This document shows, in pieces, positions 18,290-26,683 of a stretch of 37,604 nucleotides of DNA. The notes beneath the pieces were generated by a model. That model saw only the letters and a list, made by a program, of their open reading frames with translations, ran no database searches and was not told where the DNA came from. Within the stretch, counting starts at the first letter, position 1, and every line of letters begins with the position of its first letter. A program made the translations under genes and the position numbers. The stretch comes from an uncultured Methanobrevibacter sp. (GTDB lineage Archaea > Methanobacteriota > Methanobacteria > Methanobacteriales > Methanobacteriaceae), in contig NZ_CACXNW010000040.1 in the NCBI RefSeq assembly GCF_902769175.1, positions 1-37,604 of the forward strand, written 5' to 3'.

Positions 18290-18445
18290 ATAAAAAGAGT
18301 TTTTTTTTCGGGTTATGTATAATGGTAGTTTTATAAAAAGAGTTTTTTTAGGCTAATTATAATAGTAACCTATTTTTTAATTTATATTTTTATTTAATTT
18401 CTATTTTCTAAAAAGAGTTTAAAAAGGATTTAATGTAATAGTTTA
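18290..18445 (+). repeat. Spaced repeats of TAAAAAGAGTTT
   Basis: TAAAAAGAGTTT occurs at about 18291, 18335 and 18409. Each is followed by T-rich or G-containing DNA and a TAAT(G/A)(G/T)TAG-like element. They separate the convergent third adhesin gene and the minus-strand deaminase gene, so they may serve as terminators for either strand. Confidence 0.6.
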
Positions 18446-18448
18446 TTT

Positions 18449-18895
18449 TTATAAATCTATTACAACTCCTTTGCTTACTATTTTTTCAATTCCAGAATTT
18501 TTAATCATTCTAAAACAGATTGGACAAGGTTCTGCATCCATAATTTCTATCCAAGAACCGTCCTTAAACATCTCTCCAGCAAGATATATTGTTCCTCCAA
18601 GCATTTCCTTTCTGCTTGCACTTATCATAGCATTTTGTTCCGCATGAACTGAAAAGCAATCATTATAGTTTCCTGAATTTGATGGAAGATCCATTCTTTT
18701 GCAGCTTCCTCTATCACAGCAGTTTTCCTCTCCTCTTGGATTTCCATTATATCCTGTACTGATTATTTCATCATTATTAACAATTACAGCACCATAACGT
18801 CTTTTCAAGCATGTGCTTCTTTTTGATACAACAAGAGCAATTTCAAGATAATGCTCTGTTTTGCTCATACGATTTGCAGAATTTTCATTAGTCAT
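18449..18895 (-). CDS. dCMP deaminase-like cytidine/deoxycytidylate deaminase
   Basis: Zinc-dependent deaminase, probably converting dCMP to dUMP for thymidylate synthesis. The 148-residue product has the zinc and proton-shuttle motif His84-Ala-Glu86 (SVHAEQNAM) and the second zinc motif Cys124-Pro-Ile-Cys127. The insertion ENCCDRGSCKR is typical of dCMP deaminases and ComE-type proteins. I chose the ATG ending at 18895 because GGAG stands 7 bases before it; the in-frame TTG two codons earlier is too close to that site. It is the only gene pointing left between 9 and 32 kb. Intact. Confidence 0.85.
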   Translation of the reverse strand: MTNENSANRMSKTEHYLEIALVVSKRSTCLKRRYGAVIVNNDEIISTGYNGNPRGEENCCDRGSCKRMDLPSNSGNYNDCFSVHAEQNAMISASRKEMLGGTIYLAGEMFKDGSWIEIMDAEPCPICFRMIKNSGIEKIVSKGVVIDL

Positions 18896-18901
18896 ATTCA
18901 A

Positions 18902-19275
18902 TCTCCATTATTTTTAAATGCTTTTTATCTAAGTTAAAATAATTTATTTTATGAATTTTGAATAACATAAGGAAAGAATTAACCTTATTATTTTTCTTTT
19001 CAACTATTTAATATTTATAAGCCCTTATTTTTATAATTTTTGTGGAGCCATTCATGCTTATCCAATCTTTTTTTCACTCATATTCTTTAAAGTTTAATTT
19101 ATTTATTCTTATTTATTTTCATCTATTTTTATTTTAAAGATTTATTTTACATTTAATTTTCATTCAATCCAATCATTAATTAAGTTTATTTATAATAAAA
19201 ATCTTATTTTATATTAAGAAGTCTGATTTATTCAGAACTAATTTTTTTAAACTTTTAGCTATTGGAGAATAAACT
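18902..19275 (+). other. Divergent gap between the deaminase gene and cbf5
   Basis: A+T-rich DNA of about 370 bases between divergent genes. A near-symmetrical TATA-like element (AATATTTATAAG, about 19009-19020) could serve either direction. The cbf5 ribosome binding site is GGAG, 8 bases before its ATG. No gene is seen. Confidence 0.45.
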
Positions 19276-20238
19276 ATGGAAGATTATTTAATAAAGCCAA
19301 ATGCAGAAACCAATCCTGAATATGGATGCAATCCATATGAAAGACCTATAGATGAACATATAACTAAAGGTATAATTAATTTAGACAAGCCTTCTGGGCC
19401 TACTTCCCATGAGGTAGACTCTTGGGTAAAAAGAATCCTTAACTGCAAAAAGACTGGTCATGGAGGAACTCTTGACCCTAAGGTAACTGGTGTTCTTCCG
19501 ATTGGAATTGACAATGCAACAAGAGTTAGTCAACTTCTCCTTCCAGCAGGCAAGGAATATGTATGTCTTATGACACTGCACAAAGATATTGAAGAGGATC
19601 AAGTAAGACAAATCTTCGATGAATTTACTGGCAAGATATACCAAACACCACCTGTTAAATCAGCTGTCAAACGTGAATTAAGGGTACGAAATATTTATTA
19701 CTCTACCATTTATGAAATTGAAGGCAAGGATGTCTTGTTTAGGATAGGTTGTGAAGCGGGAACATATGTCAGAACCTATTGTCATGATATTGGTGAAGCC
19801 TTAGGATGTGGCGCTCATATGGCAGAGCTTAGAAGAACAAGGGTAGGTCCATTTGATGAGAGAAACAATGATCTTGTAAATCTCCATGATTTAACTGATG
19901 CATATCATTTCTATCTTGAAGATGGTGATGAATCATACATAAGACAGGCTATTCAACCTATGGAAGTGGCAAGCTCTCACCTTCCTCAAATTTTCATAAA
20001 GGATTCTGCAGTTGAAGCTATTTGCCAAGGTGCTAAGCTTGGTGCAGGAGGAATTACCAAATTATCCAAAGATATTCAAAAAGGCAATCTTGTTGCTATC
20101 AAATCTCTAAAGGGAGAATTGGTTGCTGCAGGAACTTCATTATTCTCATCTCAAGAGATAATGAATGCAGATTCTGGCCTTGTTGTTGATACAAATAAGG
20201 TATTTATGGATACTGGAATCTATCCAAAAGGATGGTAG
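19276..20238 (+). CDS. cbf5: tRNA/rRNA pseudouridine synthase Cbf5 (TruB family, PUA domain)
   Basis: Catalytic subunit of archaeal H/ACA ribonucleoproteins; it also acts on tRNA U55. The 320-residue product has the TruB catalytic motif GHGGTLDPKVTGVLP with the catalytic Asp67. It also has the LDKPSGPTSHEV segment, the RVRNIYY and CEAGTYVRTYCHDIGE motifs, and a C-terminal PUA domain (about residues 236-315, with GAKLGAGGI and GNLVAIKSLKGELVAAG). Length and start are normal, with GGAG upstream. In other methanogens cbf5 usually sits inside the ribosomal cluster near rpl14e and rps13. Here it is separated from both by accessory DNA but is itself intact. Confidence 0.96.
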   Translation: MEDYLIKPNAETNPEYGCNPYERPIDEHITKGIINLDKPSGPTSHEVDSWVKRILNCKKTGHGGTLDPKVTGVLPIGIDNATRVSQLLLPAGKEYVCLMTLHKDIEEDQVRQIFDEFTGKIYQTPPVKSAVKRELRVRNIYYSTIYEIEGKDVLFRIGCEAGTYVRTYCHDIGEALGCGAHMAELRRTRVGPFDERNNDLVNLHDLTDAYHFYLEDGDESYIRQAIQPMEVASSHLPQIFIKDSAVEAICQGAKLGAGGITKLSKDIQKGNLVAIKSLKGELVAAGTSLFSSQEIMNADSGLVVDTNKVFMDTGIYPKGW

Positions 20239-20346
20239 ACCTAAATTGCTCAAGAATTTTAAATAAAATTTTAAAAATTAATAATTTGATATATTTAGAA
20301 ATAATATTTATTAAAATTTAATAATTTAATAAAAATGGTGATAAAA

Positions 20347-20529
20347 ATGTCTGATAAAGATAAAGTAATTGAAGCATTTAAAAACTCTGAAGAACCTTTA
20401 AACGCTACAAAAGTTAGTGAAATTTCTGGTGTTGAAAAGAAAGAAGTAGATAAAATCATGAAAGAATTAAAGAAAGATGAAACTATTGTTTCTCCAAAAA
20501 GATGTTATTGGACTCTTGCAGATAAATAA
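20347..20529 (+). CDS. Small winged-helix DNA-binding protein
   Basis: A 60-residue protein that is almost only a winged helix-turn-helix: helix DKVIEAFKN, helix-turn-helix NATKVSEISGVEKKEVDKIM, then the wing KKDETIVSPKRCYWTL. I take the ATG at 20347, four bases after GGTGAT, rather than the ATG at 20335 that overlaps this site. It may be a transcription regulator, but its targets are not visible. It follows cbf5 by about 110 bases on the same strand. Intact. Confidence 0.7.
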   Translation: MSDKDKVIEAFKNSEEPLNATKVSEISGVEKKEVDKIMKELKKDETIVSPKRCYWTLADK

Positions 20530-20690
20530 GTTTTATTTTTCCCTTTTTTAATTTATTTTTTTAATTTTATTTTTCTATTTTTCATTTACATTTATTTTAT
20601 TTTTTTATTTTTAATTTTAGTTTTAGTTTTTTTATTTTTCTCTTTTTCATTTACATTTATTTTATTTCATTATTGTTTCCTTTAACTTTT
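20530..20690 (+). repeat. 63-base T-rich direct repeat after the winged-helix gene
   Basis: TTTTTCATTTACATTTATTT occurs twice, at about 20578 and 20641, within longer similar units. The 500-base gap up to 21030 has no gene. Its second half is A+T-rich and carries the promoter listed next. Confidence 0.7.
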
Positions 20691-20849
20691 TATATGTTTT
20701 ATTTTATTGAATATTCTTCGATTTTTTCTGTGTTTTTATTTTTGTTATTTCACAATCTTTTATAATACATTAGTAAATCAGAATGCACTTTAAACATTAT
20801 TCAATAGTTTTAAAATTAACGAATTAACTATCAAACTTATTTAAAAAGA

Positions 20850-20859
20850 TTTATATAAT
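20850..20859 (+). promoter_or_regulatory. TATA-like element upstream of the MFS gene
   Basis: TTTATATAAT, preceded by the purine-rich AAAAAGA, is a good methanogen TATA match. It is 170 bases before the MFS start, implying a leader of about 145 bases. That leader contains two TTAATTAAGT direct repeats (about 20900-20930), possible regulator sites. Confidence 0.4.
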
Positions 20860-21030
20860 AATTAAACAAAATATAGATTATTAAAAGAAAGATTTATTTA
20901 ATTAAGTGTTACTTATATTAATTAAGTTTTTTATTAATTTTTTTAAGTTGTTTGGATTGATTTATACCTCATGACTTAATTAAATATCTTATGGTTATTT
21001 CATTTTTAATAATTTTTTTAGAGTGTTATT

Positions 21031-22445
21031 ATGACTGTGAATTCAGAAAAAAATACAACAGCATTAATCATTTTCGTAATAGCTGCAGCTCTTTTAAGTA
21101 CTGCACAAACTGTAGTTACAACTGGTGTTGTAGGTATTATGGCTGATTTTCATGTTTCTTCAACCTTAGCTGAATGGGTCTATTCCTCTTTCTTGCTTGT
21201 TTTAGGTGTAATGATACCAATTTCTGCATATATAGCTCGTCGTTATAAAATCAGATCAATACTTAACATTTCATTGTTAATATTTTTAATTGGTACTGTA
21301 GTTGCATTCCTTGCACCTAATATGATTGTCTTGATTTTAGGAAGAGTCATTCAAGGAATAGGTGCAGGTATTCCATTCCAATAACCCAAATTGTACTCTT
21401 AAAAATAATTCCTAAGGAAAAATGGCAAGTATACATGGGATTATTTGGTTTTATCATTGGTGTGGCTCCTGCTTTAGCACCAACCGTTGGTGGTTATATT
21501 ATTGACACTATGGGATGGAGAATTATATTCTTAATATTTGCAGTTGCTACATTGATATTAATGGCAGCTGCATTCTTCTTAGTAAAATTAGAGTTTGAAA
21601 CTGGTGACTATCCTCTTGATGTCCTTTCATTGATCTTAAGTGTTGTCGCTTGTGTCGGATTATTATTCGGATTAACCAATTTTGCAGATTATGGTGCTCA
21701 TTTGACAAATACCATTACTCCAATTGTCATTGGTATAATAGCCTTGCTCATATTTGTTTATAGGCAATTCCATATTGAAAGCCCATTGCTTGACTTAAGA
21801 ATTCTGATACATAAGTATTACTTCTTTGGTACTTTGTTTTCATCAATTCTCTACTTTACAATGTGTGGATTATATGTTTTAATGCCTCTATTTGTTCAAG
21901 GTGTCTGTAATCAAACTGCAACCACTTCTGGAATAGTTCTTTTACCTGCAACATTGGTAATGATTGTATTCAATTTCGTTGGTCCAGTGCTTGCTCAAAA
22001 ATTTGGAGTTCAAAAGGTCCTTATAGTGTCCTGTATATTCTCTATAGTTGGTTATTATATCATGTCAACATATACTGCTTCAACACCTTTAGAATATATG
22101 ATTGCAACTCAAATCATAAGGGCAATCGGTGCAGGTTTAGGTTTAATGCCTGCAGTTACCTGGACTTTAACTGTTGCAAAAGGAAATATCGAAGATGCTA
22201 CTGCAATCAACAACACCGTAAGACAAATCATTGGTGCAAGTGGATCTGCTGTAGCAGCAACCCTTCTTACAGTATTCACTGGAGGTTACGTAGCACACGA
22301 TAAGATTACAGTAAGTGCTTTCAGCCAAACTTCCTTATTTATGGCAGCATTATGTGTAATCTCTTTGGTTATTGTAATCCTATTCATTAAAGATGGTGTT
22401 CAAGACGGTGAAACAGAAGGGGTTCAAGTAGAAGAATCTGTATAG
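21031..22445 (+). pseudogene. MFS drug exporter (DHA2, 14-helix type), one frameshift
   Basis: Reads as one membrane transporter of about 471 residues when one base is restored. The first part has the MFS motifs AEWVYSSFLLVLGVMIPISA and LGRVIQGIGAGIP. The shift falls at 21374-21384: after GIP-F the next frame continues P-I-T-Q-I-V-L-L-K-I-I-P, with motif C near GFIIGVAPALAPTVGGYI and about ten further hydrophobic segments to 22445. The family exports hydrophobic or cationic compounds by proton antiport. The missing base is in or next to TT/CC. Apart from this the gene looks healthy. Confidence 0.85.
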
Positions 22446-22446
22446 C

Positions 22447-22474
22447 TCAAACTTTTACTCGCTTTCGGCTCGCA
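22447..22474 (+). terminator. Hairpin just after the MFS gene
   Basis: The layout is TCAAA-C-TTTT-AC...GC-AAAA-TT-TTGA around a CGCTTTCGGC centre. It resembles the hairpin after rpl15: the same TTTTAC / TTCGGC / GCAAAA order, also starting two bases after the stop. The inner stem is weaker here. Confidence 0.45.
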
Positions 22475-22689
22475 AAATTTTGATCAAAATATTTATAATT
22501 GGGGATTAATTTCCCTTATATATTCTTTTTTTCTTTTTTTTTTTAACTTTTTAATAAGGTTTTTACTGTTTTTTTTTAATCTTTATTTCTCTTTTTTTAA
22601 AGAATTGGTACTGATTTTTTCATTATCTCTTTTTTCTATTTTTCATTTAGTTTTACAGAGTTTGTGCTGATTTTTTTTCACATTTTATT

Positions 22690-22800
22690 TTTCTATTTTT
22701 TTAAAGTTTTTTTGGTTTTTTTATTTTTTTGCCGGCATTTTTATATAATTCACTATTTTTTTTTATTTTTTTGCCGGCATTTTTTAAAAAATTTTCATTT
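22690..22800 (+). repeat. T-tract repeats each carrying GCCGGC
   Basis: TTATTTTTTTGCCGGCATTT occurs at 22721 and again at about 22763 (period 42). The palindrome GCCGGC sits alone inside long T-runs. The gap between the MFS and glnA genes (22446-23132) is otherwise T-rich, and the open frame at 22664-22864 is low-complexity Phe-rich translation, not a gene. Confidence 0.7.
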
Positions 22801-22992
22801 TTTTAAAAAATTTTCTTCAAATAATTATTTTAGTAAATTCTTCTTCTTTTTATTTTTATCTTAATAATTTTTATTGAATTAACTTTTAACTACATATAAT
22901 AAATTGTTTAGTCTATATTATCTAAATACAATTTAAAATCAAGAAAAGACTCTCTTAATTTCATTTTTTTATTTCAATTTTCATTCAAAATA

Positions 22993-23000
22993 TTTATATA
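22993..23000 (+). promoter_or_regulatory. TATA element of glnA
   Basis: TTTATATA lies 23 bases before the paired GGAA/TTCC operator at 23023. This places the predicted start of transcription at the operator itself and leaves a leader of about 110 bases. Confidence 0.65.
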
Positions 23001-23022
23001 TTAATAGTGATAAAGTATAGTA

Positions 23023-23040
23023 GGAAGGAAGTTTCCTTCC
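23023..23040 (+). promoter_or_regulatory. Two overlapping NrpR-type operators upstream of glnA
   Basis: The 18-base sequence is a perfect palindrome, GGAAGGAA-GT-TTCCTTCC. It contains two registers of the known methanogen nitrogen-repressor site GGAA-N6-TTCC: 23023-23036 and 23027-23040. It sits where transcription should begin, so a bound repressor would block glnA. NrpR binding of such sites is established for Methanococcus glnA and nif promoters; its use here is inferred. Confidence 0.75.
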
Positions 23041-23132
23041 GACTATGAATTTATGAAATTCATTCTCAAAAGGATATCAACTTTCCGAATTTGTCCAAAT
23101 GGAAAATATACTCAAAAAAGGATGTGAAAAAA

Positions 23133-24472
23133 ATGTCATCAAAAGGTGATAAATTAGACCAAATCATAAAAACAGTAGAAGCAAATGACATAAAATTTTT
23201 GAAATTGCAGCTATCCGACATACATGGATTGCCAAAAAGTATGGCAGTTCCACTTAAAAAAGCTGATGATATAGAAGATATTGTAAATGACGGATTATTA
23301 TTTGACGGTTCATCTGTCGCAGGATTAGCTTCAATCAATGATAGTGATTTGCTTGCAAAACCAGATATCAACACTTTCTCAACTATCCCATGGAGACCTG
23401 AATCAAAAGGTACCAGCAGATTCATATGTGATATTTTCACTACAGAAGGAAAACCATATGACAGAGACCCAAGGGGAGTTCTTAAAAAAAGCATTGGAAA
23501 AAGCTGAAAAAAGAGGATACCAATTCAATATAGGTCCTGAACCAGAGTTCTTCATCATTAAGGAAGATGAAAACGGAAACTACATACCTGCAGATGAAGC
23601 GGAATACTTTGATGTAGAGCCATTAGACCAAGGTACTGACATTAGAAGAGAAATTGTATTTGGTTTAGAGGAATTAGGTTTTGATGTAGAGGTAAGTCAC
23701 CACGAAGTGGCAGCAGGACAGCATGAGGTAGACTTTAAATATGCTGATGCATTAAAAACAGCAGATGCTGTCATAACATTCAAGGAAGCTGTAAAAGCAG
23801 TTGTTCATAACTTAGGATTTAAGGCAACATTCATGCCAAAACCATTCTTGGGAATCAATGGTAGTGGTATGCATTGTAACCAAAGTCTATTTAAGGATGG
23901 AGAAAATATTTTCTATGATCCAAATACTGAAACTCAAATATCACAAGAGGCATTGTACTTCATTGGAGGATTATTAAAACATGCTCAAGCTTTATCAGCT
24001 ATTTTTATCCCCAACTGTTAACTCTTATAAACGTTTAGTCCCAGGTTATTAAGCACCATGCTACATAGCTTATGGATTTAAAAACAGATCAACATTATTA
24101 AGGATTCCTGCATCCCGTGGATTAGGAACAAGAATTGAATGCAGGTCTGCAGACCCATCATGTAACCCATACTTAGCATTTGCAGCATTGCTTGAAGCAG
24201 GTTTAGATGGTATGGACAATAAGTTAGACCCTGGCGAACCAACTGAAGAAAACTTATTTGCATTAAATGAAGAGGAAATCGCTCAAAGGGGAATCGACAA
24301 CTTGCCAACAAGCTTATGGGAAGCATATCATGCACTGGAAAATGATGATGTAATCATAAATGCTCTTGGAGAAAAAGTGTTTGATCAGTTCTATAATATT
24401 AAAAGAGCTGAATGGGACGCTTATAGGATACAAGTATTCGATTATGAAAGAAATCAGTATTTAGATGTTTAA
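23133..24472 (+). pseudogene. glnA: Glutamine synthetase (type I) with two frameshifts and one stop
   Basis: Reads as a full-length GS of about 446 residues (ATP, glutamate and ammonia to glutamine). Landmarks are [18 protein letters not shown], the glutamate-binding [22 protein letters not shown], and [20 protein letters not shown]. The ATG at 23133 is the best start. Lesion 1: one extra A in the seven-A run at 23484-23490. Lesion 2: one extra T in the T-run at 24002-24006; the text then reads [10 protein letters not shown]. Lesion 3: TAA at 24050-24052, where the family has GAA (P-G-Y-E-A-P). The rest is well conserved. Unless another copy exists this would block ammonia assimilation, so the lesions need confirmation. 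Confidence 0.9.
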
Positions 24473-24494
24473 GCTATTCCTTTTTTGAATATCT

Positions 24495-24542
24495 TGGTAG
24501 TCAAGTTAAAGTCTCTCTTAATTTGACTACCATTGACTTTAA
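24495..24542 (+). terminator. 10-bp hairpin after glnA with an overlapping second pairing
   Basis: TGGTAGTCAA (24495-24504) pairs perfectly with TTGACTACCA (24523-24532). The loop contains TTAAAGTC (24506-24513), complementary to GACTTTAA (24535-24542) just outside the stem. The two pairings cross, so they are alternatives or form a knot. It begins 22 bases after the glnA stop and is probably a 3' end signal. Confidence 0.55.
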
Positions 24543-24632
24543 TTTCAAGATTTAAAATTAAAGGAAAGATTAAAAAAAAGTGATGTAAATAGGTTTTTTA
24601 AACTTAAAGGCTTTCGAAATTTTAAAATTATT

Positions 24633-24905
24633 TTTTTAAGGCATATGTAATTTTAGAATTGTTATTTAAAGGCATATATATTTTAGAATTGTTATTTAAA
24701 GGCATATTGTATTTTAGAATTATTTTTTTTAAGGCATATGTAATTTTAATATATTGCTATGATCAGGCATAGTAATTTTAGGATATTGCTATGGGATTAG
24801 GCATATGTTATTTTAAGATTTGCTATATTTAGCAAATGAATTTTAGGAATTGCTATGATTAGCAAATGAATTTTAGATAATTATAAATTAGCATATTGTA
24901 TTTTA
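24633..24905 (+). repeat. 31-bp tandem array between glnA and the glt operon
   Basis: About nine units begin with (A)GGCATATG or AGCAAATG-like starts at 24640, 24671, 24701, 24733, 24766, 24800, 24831, 24861 and 24890, a period of 29-34 bases. A typical unit reads GGCATATGTAATTTTAGAAT, then TGTTATTTAAA. A last GGCATATGTA stands at 24979, 44 bases before gltB1. The units diverge along the array. It is not a CRISPR, because there are no unique spacers. Confidence 0.85.
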
Positions 24906-25022
24906 AGTTCATAGCATAAATTGGGGTAAAGTTTAAGGTATCCCCTATAACCATAAAATTTAAAGATTTATTATTTTTGGCATATGTAGGTGTATTCACC
25001 CTTTTTTATTGGAGGTAGAAAA

Positions 25023-25940
25023 ATGTGTGGAATAGCAGGTGTAATATACAAAGATAAAAAAACTCACCCTGTAGGGGAAGCATTGACATCTATGTTAGAG
25101 TCATTGCAGCACAGAGGTCCGGATTCTGTAGGTTATGCAATCTACGGAAGCTTGGATTTTCCTGAAAATTATTATCAATTAAACATTGAGATAAAAAGAA
25201 GAAGAGGTGCATTGGACAACTTAAAATCACTTTTAAATCAAATCAGTCCAATATTCGAAGAGCAATTGATCGAGTCTGTAGGAGACTCAGATGTATATAA
25301 ATGTAAAATTGCATTAGATGAGTATTCTCTTTTAAAACCTTGCATAAGTGAAATAGATGAATTGGAAAATGTAAGGGTCATCAATGGTTCACATTCATTT
25401 GAAATGATTAAGGATACTGGAAAGGTAAGGGACATAGCAAAAAGATTCAACGTTCAAAGCAGAATGGGAACACATGGTATAGGACATACCCGTTTTGCAA
25501 CAGAAAGTGGAGTAGACCGTTATCATGCACACCCATATCAAAGCTACATCATACCAGACATTACTGTAGTGCATAATGGGCAAATCACCAATTACTGGAA
25601 AATAAGAGACCCATTAGAAAGAAAGGGACACACTTTTGAATCATTTAATGATACAGAGTGCATTGTTCATTATATGGCAGATAAGCTTGACCAAGGCTAT
25701 AAATTGGAAGAGGCTTTAGACCAAGCGGTGATTGATTTGGATGGTCCATTTTCAATATTGGTGGGAACACCAAACGGCATAGGGATTGCAAAGGACAAGC
25801 TTGGCTTAAGGCCTGGTGTAATGGTGGAAACCGATGAGATCTTTGCAATCGCTTCAGAGGAAATGGCATTGCATGATGTTACAGATTCAGATAAAGTGGA
25901 ACAGATTGCTCCAGGAGAAACAAGAGCTTACACCATCTAA
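25023..25940 (+). CDS. Glutamate synthase amidotransferase domain protein (class II, GltB1-like)
   Basis: Supplies ammonia from glutamine to the synthase. The 305-residue product starts M-C-G-I-A-G, so Cys2 becomes the N-terminal nucleophile after Met removal. It has LQHRGPDSVGYAIYG, the glutamine-site segments GIGHTRFAT and HAHPYQ, VVHNGQITNYW, FNDTECI, and DKLGLRPGV. I chose the ATG at 25023 because GGAGGT is 6 bases upstream and Cys must be residue 2. In archaea the glutamate synthase domains are encoded as separate genes, as here. It is 13 bases from the next gene. Intact. Confidence 0.9.
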   Translation: MCGIAGVIYKDKKTHPVGEALTSMLESLQHRGPDSVGYAIYGSLDFPENYYQLNIEIKRRRGALDNLKSLLNQISPIFEEQLIESVGDSDVYKCKIALDEYSLLKPCISEIDELENVRVINGSHSFEMIKDTGKVRDIAKRFNVQSRMGTHGIGHTRFATESGVDRYHAHPYQSYIIPDITVVHNGQITNYWKIRDPLERKGHTFESFNDTECIVHYMADKLDQGYKLEEALDQAVIDLDGPFSILVGTPNGIGIAKDKLGLRPGVMVETDEIFAIASEEMALHDVTDSDKVEQIAPGETRAYTI

Positions 25941-25953
25941 AGGAGTTTTTTCT

Positions 25954-26672
25954 ATGAAAGAATATGTCATTGATGCAAAGGATATGAATGAAAAGGAATT
26001 GAATCGTGCTATAAAGGAAAAAGCTACTTCTTTTGATAAGCTCATTATTGACAATCCAGATTCAAGACACAATATCTGTGCTGGCTTAACTGAAGATGTT
26101 GAGATAGAAATCAATGGTTCTGCAGGCTATTTTGTTGGAACAATGGCTCATGGGCCAAGGATTCATATCAACGGAAATGCAGGTTGGTTTGCTGGAGACA
26201 ATATGACTGATGGTGAATTGGTCATTGAAGGTACAGCTGGTGACGGTGCAGGACAAGGAATCTATGGAGGCACTGTATTAGTGAAAGGAAGTGTCGGTTC
26301 AAGGAAAATATCATCCTACCAAGTATAATCAATATTCAGGGTATTAGTGAAAGGAAGTGTCGGTTCAAGAACTGGAGAAATCATGAAAGGTGGAACCGTC
26401 ATAATTGGCGGTAACAGCGGATTCATGACTGGTTTGCTTATGATGGGTGGAAAGCTTATAATCCTTGGGGATGTAACTGAGGATGTTGGTGAATCAATCA
26501 TGAGAGGAACCATTTTTGTTCTAGGGCAAGTCAAAAGCTTGGGAAAAATGCTGTTATGGAAGATGCTACAGCTGAAGATCTAAAAGAGCTTAAGGAAACC
26601 TTGACTGAATATGGTTTTGAACTGTCTGATAATGATTATGTGAATTTCAAGAAAATAGTTAACATGCAATAG
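25954..26672 (+). pseudogene. Glutamate synthase GltB3/FwdC-type beta-helix protein, interrupted
   Basis: Stand-alone version of the GXGXG C-terminal domain of glutamate synthase. It reads about 238 residues, including the 66-base insertion, with repeats such as GNAGWFAGDNMTDGELVIEG, GTAGDGAGQGIYGGTVLVKG and GNSGFMTGLLMMGGK. The ATG follows AAGGAG. Two lesions break it. A 66-base insertion (26304-26369 including a second copy of 29 bases) keeps the frame but adds TAA at 26326. One base is missing in the A-run at 26544-26548, after which the text continues N-A-V-M-E-D-A-T-A-E-D-L to TAG at 26670-26672. The gene after it starts 12 bases later. Without the lesions it would be an ordinary member of the operon. 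Confidence 0.85.
26275..26369 (+). repeat. 29-bp direct repeat flanking a 37-bp insert inside gltB3
   Basis: GTATTAGTGAAAGGAAGTGT plus nine more bases occurs at 26275-26303 and again, without change, at 26341-26369. The 37 bases between them have no match that I can find in the window. The repeat distance of 66 bases is a multiple of three. Confidence 0.95.
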
Positions 26673-26683
26673 GAGCTGAAAGA

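Noticed and set aside
22664..22864. Phe-rich 66-residue open frame.
   Set aside because: Low-complexity T-rich DNA with no ribosome binding site; translation of a repeat.
24633..24905. CRISPR array.
   Set aside because: Units are contiguous and degenerate, with no unique spacers and no cas genes nearby; the same holds for the other arrays.
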